From assembly GCF_021155775.2 (NCBI RefSeq), contig NC_060232.1, positions 7,075,257-7,139,256 on the forward strand: a stretch of DNA of 64,000 nt, written 5' to 3'. The notes below the pieces were generated by a model. It made no database searches, was not told the DNA's origin, and worked only from the letters and a program-made list of their open reading frames with translations. Shown here piece by piece: positions 12,915-25,154 of the stretch. The translations under genes were made by a program, and so were the position numbers. Within the stretch, counting starts at the first letter, position 1. Each line of letters opens with the position of its first letter. This stretch comes from Neodiprion pinetum. Lineage: Eukaryota; Arthropoda; Insecta; Hymenoptera; Diprionidae.

Positions 12915-15900
12915 CAAACGATGATTATATAGACTTGCAAAATCATACGATATTATATCTTGAATTAAACGTAATAACTAGATTGAAAGAAAAAAAGAAA
13001 ACATATCCTGAACCAAGAAAAATAAAAAATAAAAACAAATCCATTCCTTTCTCTTTTGTAATGAACGACGTCGGAGAAAAAGGGGGAGGAGAGCGTGCGA
13101 AAAAGAAAGTCACAAGATATTTGCGAAGGGTTTGGTTTGAAAAATAAAAGTCAAAACGGCGATGACTTTTTGCGGATAATCCACGAGCTTTTCGCGTCAC
13201 GATGAATACTAATCCGAGTTTGATTCAGTGTCTGGGATGAAATATTGGGATTTACGTTCGTTGCTTGGTTTCATCCATCTCCGGTTCGGCTGGTGGTGGT
13301 CGACTACCGTGAAATAGGGCCCATTCAATGTCTATTGGTTTCTTTAAACGAGTCGTCGCCGGTGGGAGGGGGAGAAAAATATGAGAAGGGACCCCGCGAC
13401 TTGTAGCCTCGATATATCGCGACTGGGATGTAATAACGAGACATTGGCGGAACGCACGGTGCTGGGGCGTGAAATGATTTTTATTGACAATTCTGGCCAG
13501 TTCTCGAATAGTTCTGAGCATTGCGGCAGGTTTCTTTGTTTTTTGGAGCTTCTTCTTTTCAATCCCTCGTTCTTGGGGAAAAATGGGAAAAAATAGAATA
13601 TTTTGAAAACCGAATCGTCATTTTGATACCCAAGGAACTCTAGAAAAAAACAAAAAAAAAAACAAAAAAAAACTCAAGAACTGTTCGTACGAACGAACAA
13701 GATATTTTTAATTTTTTCACGAAGTACTGACCGAAATTTTTTCTAAATTGTTAAGAATCACATATATATATATAAGAACCACACCCCAGTAATAATTTTT
13801 AACATTCTTCTCCGAGTTGTCGCAACGTCGTAATGCCGCGTCGTCGTCGTCGACGAAGAAATGAATTAATTATAAGAAGCACGTGACAGTTGGTACAAAG
13901 TATGATAGGTAGGGCAGTGCGTTTATAATAGAATAGAGACTATCTAGGTCAGTCGGTCGTAAGTGATAAATCGAAAAATAAAAAATATAAAGGCAAAGTA
14001 CTTATGTAAAAAAAGAAAAGAAAAGAAAAGTATCAATCGTTAAAACAAGTCGTGAACAACGTTAAATTTAAAAGATGGTGAAACAATGAACAATCGTCGC
14101 ATTTGATCAAATAGACAGAGATTCTTCGACGATTCGTGACTATACATAGGTATATGAGTTTTACATGAGCGTCGATCGCTGGACGAAGAGAAGCTGTAAG
14201 CGAGAATGGTCTGTGAATCTGTATTATATACCTACGTACGCGTATTTACGTTGTATGTACATGGAAAAGAGGGGGGGTGAAAGGAAATCGCAAAGATAAA
14301 AAAAAAAAAAAATCTAGAGTACAATAATACGAGTCAATACGCGGGCTTTATCTTTCCGATAACGCCGCCGTCGTCGTGTACATATTACAAACAAGTCACG
14401 TGTAACGCTGCAGCGGAATTGTTGTGTGAAAGAAAAATAGATGCTTGCACCAGCCTTCAGGTGTGTGTTCGTTACGCGCATGCGTATACGTACGAAAAGT
14501 AGAGTAAGTGCTTTAATTCGTGTCACGAGTAGTGCTTGTTGCATTAGGCAAATACGCCGCTGGTAGGCGTAACCAGCAGCGAATAGTTACTTAAGGACAA
14601 TAATAATAATAATGATAATAATAAAAACGGTAAATATGTAACCATCCAACTTATATGCGCTGCACGGGTTACACGAGGAGCCAGACAATCATCGAAGACG
14701 TCGTCGACTCTGTTCCAGCTTTAATATGCTTCGATTTTTTATTACCTATGTGTCGTATTTAATAGTTTAAATTACACCTGAAGATGCGGCGATGGAAAGA
14801 TTTGAAGTTAGATTAGGTTAGGTTTGGATCACAACCGTATTTCAATTTCTATGTAATATAATTTCCTATTTATTTTAGCATCAAGTATGTAAATAAAATG
14901 TGTTTTTTTTTCCACCATCAAAAATTTCCATGATCATATAAATTTCCCGACTTGTTCACGCGTTTTCCCTGTGTAAAAAATAATATTATGCAGAAATTCA
15001 AATTTTTCGAATCAATTACAGCACCAGCTGCAATAATATATTATATATAATCCAACGTCATCGTTCATCGTTAGTTTCATTTCCCGCGGGGCAGCAGTTT
15101 AAAGGATAGTTTAAAGGTGATGCGATGAAAATATTATAATAATCCTCGAAGCCTGCAGGCGCGATTTAAACTCAAGTTACACGTCTCGTTACACGCTGTC
15201 TCAAATACAACATGAAACAACAATAAGAAAACTGATAAAAATTCATTCACAGTGACTTTATAGCCGTACGTAAAAACTTCATCCACCCGTACAATTGTTG
15301 TCATATCACGTACACCGTATGATACTGCGGTAATTATACATGTATAACCGCAATTTGTTACCTCGTTACACAATATATTGTAACGTAATAGACGCACGCG
15401 TCCCAAGTACACGGTAACACAGCAGACTTCTATCGCATCCCCTAAAGATGATCTTCGGTATGTTTTGGAAAGCTAGGCACCCCGATAACAATAATAAGAT
15501 GGCAGATTCCCTTCCTTCCACCCTTCATTTTCATCCTTCCGTTTCCCGATACATACACAACGTTGATTCTATTGTTTACTCGGCAGCTGTAGCATACCAA
15601 CTTCCTTCGTCCTGCAGGCGATGCCTCGGGTTGATTTAGGACTAGGTCGACGGCTCGGAGGTGTTGGGATTAGGTACTAATGCAAACTGAGCTATACCGA
15701 GGAGTATTATAATCTGGTGTGTACACATCTACGCGCGCGTGAATCTGTGTATTTATTATACGTGACGCTGCTGCAGACGTATTTATAGATAAGGTACTCG
15801 TGGACAATCGAAGTCGATATGTCGGTCAACCCTTTCAGTAATAGTAGTAAGTATTCTCGCCGACTATTTTACACACATTTTTTGTATATTTAGAGAACAT

Positions 15901-16204
15901 CCTTCCATCATTTCAACATTGTTTGTAATATATGTGTGTATAATAATTTAAAGTCACTGAAAATGAACGGTTTGCATCGAGGCGGAATTCTTGACGTAAG
16001 GCAATATTGCAGACTCTGTATTTTGTCTATATTATATTTATTCGTTTCTAGGTCACCGAAATCGTAAAGTGCAGCAAGCTACAGTATATACACGTAACAC
16101 ACACAGGTACGTATAACATTACGCGGTAGTGGTATATTACATTCTTTCGCGACAAAGAATTCAAATAAAACACATTATCTGGTAAAATATTTTTACAACG
16201 TCCG

Positions 16205-16237
<33 letters not shown>
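16205..16237. repeat. Poly-A run (33 bases)
   Basis: The longest pure A run in the window. No upstream polyadenylation-site context or retroelement body was recognised, so it is treated as a simple repeat. Confidence 0.9.
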
Positions 16238-16238
<1 letters not shown>

Positions 16239-18289
16239 GGGGAGATATTTTTTATAGAAAAAATTATCGTCTTGTTATCTTTTCACAGCTAAGATATCTT
16301 TTGGACCAATTGTAGGAAAAGAAAATGTTCTTTCTGCACGTTATATGCCTTGTCACGGTAAAAACAATAAATAAACTCCGAGTAAAAATTAATACAACAT
16401 AAAATAGTTGAAACGAGCCGCCGCCAAAAGTCAAAATCAGCATATTTTGACGCCGCGGTTAATGTTATAATAACCTATATTACATCGCAGCTCGAAAAAG
16501 AAGACGAGCAAATTCTCTCGCTGACTCGCAAATACCTAATAATATACATGTAATTCGCTTATCGTGTGTGTAAGGAAAAGTAAACGCATACGTACAAGTA
16601 TAGAATACGCATGTGATAACACAAGCGAATACGTGCCAATTGAAAGAAGTAATCGGTCAGCTGTTTTAGTTACATGTAGACCAACAATTACGCATACGAT
16701 GTTTACATTCGATCATCGTAATAACAAATTAAGAATACCGCTGCTCCGTTACTTCAATTTCTGTGAATTCTTGTTTGCCTACTCCGTTTTCCTTCCTTTC
16801 ACTTTTTCCTTATCGTCACTACGGCGAAAACAAGAATACAAAAATACAATTTATTTTTAGTTCAAAATCTAACGGAGTTTAGATTTTATAACCACACCCG
16901 CGCAAACGATGATGATATAATTTACGCTCTACGAGCTTGTCAGTCTTATCACCCCGGCCCTCATTTTTTTTTCTATCCACATTCATCGGAAGACGATGAG
17001 GAAGAATTATTATGAAACAGATGAGATAACGTGGCAACGACGCGGTGATCTTTTCTCATAACACATACATAGCGTTGTTGTGTTTATAATATACGGTGAG
17101 AAAAGAACGCGATTACATGCAATCTGTTTGAAATATAACTGTACAGTGTAAACGCGAGCAATGCTTCTAAATCCGTGCAACTACGACTTCTTTATTGCAA
17201 ATAGAGTCGGAAAAAATATAGAAAAGGATCTCTTCGTCGCTTTGCACACACAGCAATACCTTACGTGTGTGTGTGCGTGTGAAATTAGTAATAGTAAATC
17301 TGACGTTGTCTACAAAAAAAAATTAAAAAAAAATAAATAAAACAAAATAAAAAAAAAAACCGAGAATCACGGTCAACCGGCAAAAGAAGCGGCTCCGAAA
17401 ATTAATTCCGGAAGTGGCGAAGAGGAATATTTACCGTTCGTTAAACGTTCGTTCGCTCCCTCTCCCTTCCTCATTGCGCAAAAGGGATCTACGTATACTT
17501 TGGGTACTTACAATTAGAGAGTTTAGACCAGTACTATAGCGTTATGCAAGTGGGCGGTTCTTGGACGACGTCGTATCTGCCTATGAGGAGAACGAACGCA
17601 AGGCGAAGAAGGTACGTCACGTACGTATGTGTGGGTATAAACGTAGAGTATACACCTATACCAACTAAACTAGTCCGCGCTCACCAAAAAACATCGTGTG
17701 ACCTATTATAACGGTTACCTACGTAAGGGAATAGAAAACTGTCATTGAAATGAAAAATAAAAGAGATTTAAGAAAGTCAAGACCGCAAACGCACGGTGCT
17801 GTTGCTGCTGAAGGTATCGATACCGTTCAATCTCTCATTGTCGGTATTATTTTACGATCGTGCGAAAGCGGTCTGTGAATGAATTATTTCTAACGATCGA
17901 TCAATTTTAGTCAATTTATAATATAAAATTACAAGGTGTGATCTATGATATCATTTATTTGTTACACCGGCATGCGTTGTACCAGGAACTCAATTTTGTA
18001 AAATCCGCAAGACTTTCCTCAATTTCACGCAAATTTTACGATCACCACTCGGTAAAAATAACGAACAGACACTGTAATTTTTTTGAGAGTCAAGTAAGGT
18101 TTTTTCGAGTCGAGTATCTCGTGGAATGATGGAAATATTTTTCATAGTATTCGGCATTATATCCTGTATATATTATTATCGGAAATAAAATTGTCCCATT
18201 CATATTCGGATCGAAATGAATATTACATATATGAGGATGAAGTTAGTGTTTAGGAAAAAATCCGTTACTTCGCACTTTTAGAAATGTTG

Positions 18290-18430
18290 GTAATTTGGTA
18301 AACCACGATAAGTGAAATACACTAATGTTTTGCAAAACTAACTACTTGAAAGTCATTCTAAAATTGAGGAATAATGATTTTTTTTCTTCATACTTCGCTA
18401 CGTTGACGTTACTAACTTCAGTTTCATTAT
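18290..18430. repeat. Dispersed repeat copy (family B)
   Basis: Counterpart of the 4.25 kb copy, sharing the ACTTGAAAGTCATTCTAAAA block and the ACGTTACTAACTTCA block at similar spacing. Partial matches (ATTCTAAAATTGCAAAAC, then TTAACGTTACTC) occur around 9200-9260. Confidence 0.4.
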
Positions 18431-18559
18431 CGTGTGTATAATCACCGCGTTTTTTTTTCTTTCTCTCGCAAAAAACTTCGACACGATGATTTGTGATTGT
18501 TTTTTTTTTTATTTATTTTTTTTTTGCTGTCAGTTTATTTTTGAATCAGTGCGTCCACG

Positions 18560-18640
18560 ATGACCAGATGTAACGTTAAATCGAGTGACAAAGAAGAGAG
18601 AGAAAGGTTGATGACCGTGGGACGCTACGAGCTTCTCGAA
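18560..18640 (+). CDS. Candidate first coding exon on the plus strand
   Basis: Plus-strand ATG at 18560 (A at -3, in-frame TGA 18 bases upstream) opens 27 codons to a strong GAA/GTAAGTCCC donor. The peptide starts MTRCNVKSSDKEERERL and ends MTVGRYELLE. The last ten residues recall the start of protein kinase domains, where a tyrosine-containing strand precedes the glycine loop, but no further kinase exon was found in the window. A T-rich tract ending in CAG lies upstream, so the exon could have a spliced leader. The middle is a GA-rich stretch that would give KEERER by composition alone. It faces the minus-strand 19.4 kb exon less than 1 kb away, so both cannot belong to one gene. Confidence 0.3.
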
Positions 18641-18951
18641 GTAAGTCCCGCTTATGGAGCGCCTAAAAACAACCTACGACGGACAAATTTGGACACACGT
18701 ATATACATATATATATAAATATATATGCATGTTCGGATCTATAACATAAGCTACGATGCAGAGATGACGATGAAACGGATTGGTTGATCCGATCCAGCGA
18801 TCGCAGCCTGCGTTGTTTGTCCAGTTTATTAAGAATAAAAGTATCATGTATGTATAACGGTAAAATTAATTTGAAGTATAACAATAAAACGTATTTTTAT
18901 AGTTACTACTCCCTATTCACGATACGTAAATAAAAATTGACCGAAACTAGC

Positions 18952-19208
18952 GGTGATTCTATGATTTCTACGATTTTCTACAAATTTTTAGGGAAACTTG
19001 GGACATTTCGTAAAAATTGTTTTCGTACAACATTGTAAATTTGCGTAGTTTCTTGTAGATTCTCATGAAAATTTGTATTTTTTCAGTAAAAAATCTACAA
19101 GGTACTACAATTTTTAACGAAAATTAACAAGTCTTTTCACGAAAAACTATGCAATAATACGAAATGTTCAATTTTCTGTAAAAATTCGTAGTAGTAGAAA
19201 GTTTCACC
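18952..19208. mobile_element. 257-base imperfect fold-back element
   Basis: The left end GGTGATTCTATGATTTCTAC and the right end (reverse complement GGTGAAACTTTCTACTACTA) pair over roughly 50-60 bases with gaps; both arms share ACATTTCGTA-type blocks. The interior is AT-rich and non-coding. It lies between the plus-strand exon candidate at 18.56 kb and the minus-strand first exon at 19.4 kb. Confidence 0.4.
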
Positions 19209-19243
19209 AGGGAAGGGTTATGATGTTTCGTACCGTATCTGGG

Positions 19244-19285
19244 TGAGAGAGAGAGAGAGAGGAAGGGGGGGGGGGGGGGGGGGGG
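19244..19285. repeat. GA repeat followed by a run of 21 G
   Basis: GAGAGA repeats lead into GGAA and then 21 consecutive G at 19265-19285. Long G runs are rare in AT-rich DNA and can form quadruplexes. It lies about 100 bases downstream (minus sense) of the 19.4 kb exon donor, inside the following intron. Confidence 0.9.
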
Positions 19286-19380
19286 CCGAAAGATCCCTCT
19301 CCACTCGGCGCGTATTATCGCATTAACAACGTAGAAAAGATAAGGAATAAATTCACCGAGAATCCGATCCGATGACTCAC

Positions 19381-19455
19381 CGAATCGAGGTTGAACAGGC
19401 TTGAAACTTTCTTGAGGAAGCCGTCCTGGGACTTCTTCTTCCTTCGACTTGTCAT
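19381..19455 (-). CDS. Alternative first coding exon (basic, amphipathic N-terminus)
   Basis: Minus-strand ATG at 19455 with an in-frame TAA nine bases upstream and A at -3. The 25 codons run to a GTGAGT donor (19380-19375) at a codon boundary. The peptide starts MTSRRKKKSQDG and ends FLKKVSSLFNLDS: a basic cluster followed by an amphipathic stretch, which would suit membrane association. About 17 of 23 internal third positions are G or C, a clear coding bias against AT-rich flanks. An acceptor-like TTACCAG lies 13 bases before the ATG (exon edge 19468), so there may be a spliced 5' leader; otherwise transcription starts in the GC-rich DNA to the right. It ends in the same phase as the 51.2 and 53.4 kb exons, so a shared downstream exon off the left edge is the simplest model. 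Family not recognised. Confidence 0.6.
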
Positions 19456-19467
19456 GGTCGTTTATAT

Positions 19468-20900
19468 CCTGGTAAGTATCGATCGCCGGATATCAATGGC
19501 TCTAAAAAGAGCGACTGGCACTCGTTCACTCGTCGAACTTCACTCGGAGTTGATGAAAAAAAAAAAGAAAAAAAAAAAAAAAAAATTACTACTCGGAAAC
19601 ACACGAAGCGGGCATTTTCACGCCTCGAACCGCTCAGCCGCTAAGTGAACGAAGAAGAAGGAAAACAAACGCGCAACGCGGGGCCTTGGAATTTTATGAA
19701 ACGTCGGGCCCAGAAACTCCCGACATGTAATTCTCGCCCCTCGATCACTCACGATCAGTTTCGAGTTGAAAACCCGGTTCAACCTCCCGCGGTCTTCGCG
19801 TCATGACGTACGCGGTTAATAATTCCCGCTGCTGCCTTCCCAGCGCCGGTTTCTCACTCGCTCTGTCTCTCTATCCGATGCAGGTGGGTGTCTGTCACTC
19901 CCACGGCCCGATCCCTCGACCTGTTCAACAACCGTGACCCTTCGTCGTCGTTCCTCGGCGCAACAACGCGCAGTAACGCCAAGCATGCGTTTCGAGTGTG
20001 TACCGATCGACGCACGTAAAGAGTTACCTGGAGGCGAGGCGAGAAAAACTGAGAGAGATCCGAATCTACGTGCCTTCTTCCTCCTCCTGCTCCTCCTTGC
20101 TTCCAGGACTTAAAAACGAGAGGCTTTTTCTCACTGCGTTATTATGCGGTGTCTGTGATAGATGGAGAAAGAGAGAGAGAGAACGGCAACACGCGTGTTT
20201 TGTTTCGTTCGAAAAAGGAGGTGATTATTATTAGGAGGTTAGTTCCGTAGCAGCGTATATCCTCCGGCTGCTTGCTTTTCGCGCACTGTTTAACACACAA
20301 CTGCACGGTAAAACACAAGATCGCACCTCACCGTTAACGCACACCACTTACGATTACACTTTAATTTATCACCATTCGCGTCGAGATTCCTCCACTGTTC
20401 GTTCGAACAAACGACGCGACTAGAGGCCGAAAACGCCGTGAGACTATCGACGCTCGACTGATCCGCAGGCAGACAACCACTTGTTGGTTCGAATCGTTGA
20501 ATCAGGGAACGAGGGAACGAAACGCCGTGGTACGAGATTGCGGGAGGCGCGGACAGACCGGCATGCGGCACGCCGAGCCGTTCACGGAAACGCCCGAACG
20601 ACGAATTACTCGTCTGACGATGTACTAACCGTCCCGAACACATCGACTCTGCCGGGTATTCCGGACCTTCGCTCTCTTTTCTTTCAGCCCTCATTCCGCA
20701 CTTCCGTATTTTCCAAATACCGAAAAGTCCTTCGTGACTCGCATTATCCCGCAATCTGGCTTGTCCGTAAGCTTCATTTTTACCCTTATCCAACGAAAAT
20801 TCCTACAGCTAAAATCGAGACGAGCGTTAACGCGATGCGATTGCGCGATAATTATTATCTCGTTAAACAATTCCACCAGCGGAAGGAATTAGTATAATAA
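19468..20900 (-). promoter_or_regulatory. GC/CpG-rich probable promoter and 5' leader of the 19.4 kb start
   Basis: This block is richer in G, C and CpG than the flanks and lies immediately upstream (minus sense) of the 19.4 kb first coding exon. A GTAAGT donor on the minus strand at 20351-20346 could end a leader exon that splices to the acceptor at 19468. A second possible leader donor, GTGAGT, follows GAAACTGATC near 19750. A strong minus acceptor tract (TTTTTCTCGCCTCGCCTCCAG) ends near 20031. Open frames of 130-170 codons on both strands at 20290-20897 overlap this block and resemble nothing known; they are probably a by-product of its base composition. Confidence 0.3.
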
Positions 20901-23759
20901 TAGTACGAGGAACTTCTCGCACGCGTGTATTTATAGATAATATACGACCTTCGATCGTTATACCGTTGGGAAATTTTCAATATATAGTTCTTAGGTAAGA
21001 GGATGCTCCAAACCGCCCAAACAGGTCGGGGCGGAACGAAGGCTTCTTCTTAAACCCTCGAAACCTCAGGCGAAGCGTCGGCGACGCCGGCCGGTAGGTT
21101 CGACGTGTACCTACAATGTTATACGTTATACGTACGTACGTCTAGGTGTTCTAGGTGAATACGTATGCGCGAGTTGCAGTGGCTGAGTTTGAGGTAACGG
21201 GAGCCTGGAACTTGTTAGATGAACCTATAGAATACACGGGAGCCAATTTTCCCGGTGAATAGCGGGCGCATAGCCGGAGGCAACGTATACAGAAAGAAGT
21301 ACGTACATACTTCTGGGTGAAAACGGTCCTGGACCGTTTGGTGGGTGGCAATTTGCATGTCAATTGTCTGGCAGCGGCGTGCAAAGAATCGCGTAGTCTC
21401 GAGCGCGTTCGACTGTTTTAAATATAAACGTTCCTGCTCTCGGATTATTTTTTCTTCGCTGGATTTTTCGTTTCTTTAGTTTGCTTAGTATTCTTTTTTT
21501 CTCCCGTTTCGTTTGCATCCTTTTTCGTTTTTTCTCCTCCGAGGGGGCAAATGTTTGTGGGATTATATAGTGGTAGATGGCAGTAGGGAATGCCGTCTGA
21601 CAGCTTGCCGGACGAGCAGAGAGGGAGCGAAAGAAAAGAAACGAGTGGAACGAGTGAGGATAGCAGGCGGCATCTTGTGCTCGTTCGACGTACTTTTATC
21701 CAGACAGAATTATTATCTTCATCAATTCAACGACGAAGGTTTACCTCCGTCGGTACAAGCTTAAGGATAAAGATCCGAAACGGTATTACTGGTGAAAATT
21801 AATGTACCGTAATTTAGAATGAAAGAGGAATAAAAAAAATTTCTACATCCCATTGAACGGACGCATTCCTCGTACGTACGGGGATCCACTTTGCGCCGTC
21901 GTTGGTGATTTTTTGCACCGGCGATTCTCGAGACGTCGCCTAATTTTTCTCCATTTTTCTCGTACCTTCTCCGCCTCATTTATCTCTGATAAAATCAATT
22001 TTTTGCAATTTTTTTATGCAATTTAAACGCAGCCTGTTAAATTATTATCACATTCAACTTGCGAATAGTGAATCGAATAAGACATGGCAAGAATCGGTGA
22101 ATTTTGTTCGGCTGGTGACGACGGTTATTGCAAATCCTGAACACACGTTTCAACCTTAAGTTGAACAAACGACGAGTAATAATTACAACGTAGATATATA
22201 AATTAAACACATGCTTTCTATATCAACGTTAAAGTTATGCGGCTGAGCTTGAATTATGTAACGCATATTAAAGGTGAGGTACGATTATGACTAAAAAGTG
22301 CGGGACCGTCTCTGTGTACGCTACTTCATAATATCCGGCTTTTTACGGCACTGGGTTTCATATCCGCCTGTGTGCAGACAATTATTGTTACTTCCGTAGA
22401 ACGATTATTGCGTACATACAGGCGTTTCTTCTGACCAAGCATATATGCGTTCAAATTCTTAACGACGGGGTTGGACGGTTAATTTAAAACACGCGTCCAC
22501 GTGAATAAAACAAAAAAGGAAAAAAGGTCTAGGCATTACCAACTAATAAGGGATGGGAGCGGAACATAAAAACGGATGAGAAAACAAAAAACAAACAAGT
22601 GAAGGATAACGTAAAATCAAGAGAATTTTTATTCAAACAAAAAAACAAACGACAAAATCATATAGTAATTATTAATACTAATAAATAATAAAGGGACGGT
22701 TATTCGTAGGATGGTTGTGAGCAATGAACAATGGTTAATGATCGGACGATGTGTAGTGCTGAAACGTGAGTTTCCTCCGCACCGTACCGACCTTAACTTG
22801 TTGGCCCTGTGGTTAAAATACCGAATAGAGGTAAAATACGTACGAGTTAATCTATCTTGGATCTTACAATCTATTTAAGATTCAGAAATGCGTGTCTCAA
22901 CGAACGAACAGATCTACATTGACATTGTTGTGGAATACAAACTGGAGATGGGTTGATCAGTTTCCGTACGCCCGTGGACTCGCAACTTGCTTATCCGTTA
23001 TTTATCGTGGGTAACGTTTTTTCAGGCGTCAAAAGAATTCTTTTCCGTGTCTGCCCAGCAGCGACACGTTCAACATTCTTTCGTCGCAAATAAATTGGCT
23101 CAGGCGCTTAGTAGGAATTGGACTACATTTTCGGCTAAAAAATGTCATCACGGCGTTTTTATTCGCAAGTGTAACCAAATATCGAAATCGTGGATTACTC
23201 GAAGAGCAAAAATGACATTTAAAGCTGAAATTTTCCATGTTAATAATAAGCGTAGACAGAATTACATGTTAAAGATAATTTAATCTGTTATTGAAGCTCG
23301 CTTGCGAAATAATTTGCTTAAGATGACAACAGAGGGAAGGAAATGTATAAATGGCGCAAAAATACGCATTACTACCCGCGTAGAAATACACACGTACAGA
23401 GTTCGTAATTAACATCCACGATTTCCATGACAAGGCGAGGAATTCGAGGCGAGAGTTTCTTTCATTAAAAATAACAAGATTACGGTGCAGAGTAGAAATG
23501 ACTAAGCTTTTACGAGAATTTGAGAAACATTAAAAACGGGGAGCAAAGAGCGTACACATGGTGTACATAGGTATACTTATAGCATGGGAAATGGAAAAAG
23601 TTGAATTAAAGATGAACGGTATGAGCCCAGATTTTGGATTTGGAATTGTACATATTTTTCTTCATTTGAATCTTATAGTGAGTTTACGAAGTAGAGAAAT
23701 TTTTCAATTAGTAATAAAAACAATAGAAAATCGATATAACACTGAATTTAGCTGTTAAA

Positions 23760-24180
23760 ATCGTCTCGACGATCGGGAGCTCGCGCTTGTTTCCGTCAAA
23801 TCGAGAGATAAGGGAAGATTGATCGCGGTCGACGATGTTTATCTGGGAAGTTTTGCGAAGCAGGGACGGAGGAGTGATGACGGTGTTCGCAAGTTCCCGA
23901 TAATGATTGCTAATTTGCATACCAATTGATCGAATATCATTGGCAGGGTTGCCACCGTGTTTCACAATATAACGGGGCAAAAGCCGCGTGACTGAGAACG
24001 ATGTAATTTGCGATTTAATCAATCCGGGCCAAATTCGTATCTCATTAGGAAGCGATAGTTGACGGCCGGGCTCGAAGAACCGGCTAACCGTAACGTCGTT
24101 AGATCCGAATGGCTCCAATAACACGCCGTTTGTGTTGCGGCAACCGCGTAACCGGACGGTAAAAGCGGATCGCATGCATC
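23760..24180. promoter_or_regulatory. GC-richer block with octamer-like motif, possible enhancer
   Basis: A stretch of higher GC than the surroundings lies about 1 kb downstream (minus sense) of the 25.2 kb exon, with an ATTTGCAT octamer (23913-23920, a POU-factor type site) next to ACCAATTGAT. A minus-strand frame of 155 codons is open across it, but it lacks splice sites, low-complexity features or motifs that I recognise. A conserved non-coding element is the likeliest reading; a missed exon is possible. Confidence 0.2.
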
Positions 24181-24380
24181 AATGTCACGTAAATTGCACC
24201 GCCCTTTCCACCCTTGCGATCCGTACCCTCCCCCCTTCGCCCCTTCCTCGCCTGCGAGCACATTTAGCAAATCGGTTTATAAAGGCCTCCCGAGTCTCTG
24301 GCTGGTGGTCGTGGCTTGCAAAAGCCCTGTAAGTAGGTTCAGCCACCGACGGGCTCAACGTACCGTGGAAAATATCAACC

Positions 24381-24508
24381 CAAGAGAGGACAGGGTAGAA
24401 GGCGAGCGAGAGGGCGGGAGGGAAAAGAGAAATGAAAGGAAAGAAATGAGAGGTAAAAAGGAAGAGGAAAGAGAGAGGGGGGGGGGGAGAGGGATAGGAG
24501 AAGGAAAA
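24381..24508. repeat. Polypurine tract (about 125 bases)
   Basis: Nearly all A and G on the plus strand with only a few C or T interruptions, including a run of 11 G at 24477-24487. On the minus strand it is an equally long polypyrimidine tract. Both strands carry 77-113 codon open frames of Arg/Glu/Lys or Ser/Leu/Pro that reflect composition only. Confidence 0.8.
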
Positions 24509-25154
24509 TTGCTTTCCTCGTAATTACAGTTTTCGTATCTTCTCTCGTATATCGTATACACACGGCGAATCTCGAGCTTTCGACGGCTGGATGCGAATGC
24601 GAGTGCATGATATATGTACGTGCATATATTTTCAGCGAGCATACACCCTCCTTTCATATTTCACGAATTTTCACCCAGCTCCAGCTTCTTTCCTTATGCA
24701 TCCAGTTTCTTCCATACCTTCTCGATTTGAAAAAAGATTAAAGCTTCGTTTGACTCGATACGTTGTGCATAAGTTTAAACTTTCCGTAACGTTACACAAG
24801 ATATGATTTTTCGCCGAGATGTTCAATGGACGGAATATAGGATGAGAATCTAGGGTAAAGTCGCTCGTGCGGGGATATAAACAAAAATAAATCAAACGAA
24901 TACCGAGTGATTCGATAAATTGTGTAAGAGTAAATATAAAAAAAATCTAGCATTACGAATTAGGTCAAGTTACAGAGTCGGTGCCAGTTTTACAAAATTT
25001 GTTTGCTGTTATTTTTATTCTTTCTCGCAAAAAGCGAAAGCTAGAATTATAATCCTTGCAAATAATTTCGGTTTTCATAAAGTAACATAATTTTATAAAA
25101 TGACATCGACTCAGAGCATTCGACGAAGCATCGAAAAATTGATTTCATCTTTAC

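Larger units (their letters stand above)
10797..18289. other. Long intron-like stretch without supported exon
   Basis: Contains GA repeats (about 11970-11990), a CGTCGT run near 13838-13855, an interstitial TTAGGTTAGGTT at 14813-14824 and many A runs. A plus-strand acceptor (GTCAACCCTTTCAG) is followed after only 8 bases by GTAAGTATT near 15848, close to a recursive-site layout but on the other strand. Nothing else stands out. Confidence 0.5.
20901..25154. other. Intron-like DNA between the 25.2 and 19.4 kb exons
   Basis: Moderately GC-rich near 21.0-21.4 kb and 24.0-24.3 kb. On the plus strand, 24262-24322 lies between an acceptor-like ACATTTAG and a CCT/GTAAGTAGG donor with two open frames; the acceptor is poor, so it is not called. 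Confidence 0.4.

Noticed and set aside
20484..20500. GGTTCGAATC, a tRNA B-box-like match
   Set aside because: No A box, acceptor stem or cloverleaf could be built upstream.
20290..20897. Opposed frames of 167 and 138 codons near 20.5 kb
   Set aside because: They overlap on opposite strands in a CpG-rich block upstream of a first exon, so base composition explains them better. Part may be transcribed leader.
23558..23758. Plus frame starting MVYIGILIAWEME and reaching a GTGAGT
   Set aside because: Codons end mostly in A or T like the background, and there is no upstream exon signal.
24182..24657. Arg/Glu-rich plus frame and Ser/Pro/Leu-rich minus frame near 24.4 kb
   Set aside because: Both are translations of the polypurine tract.
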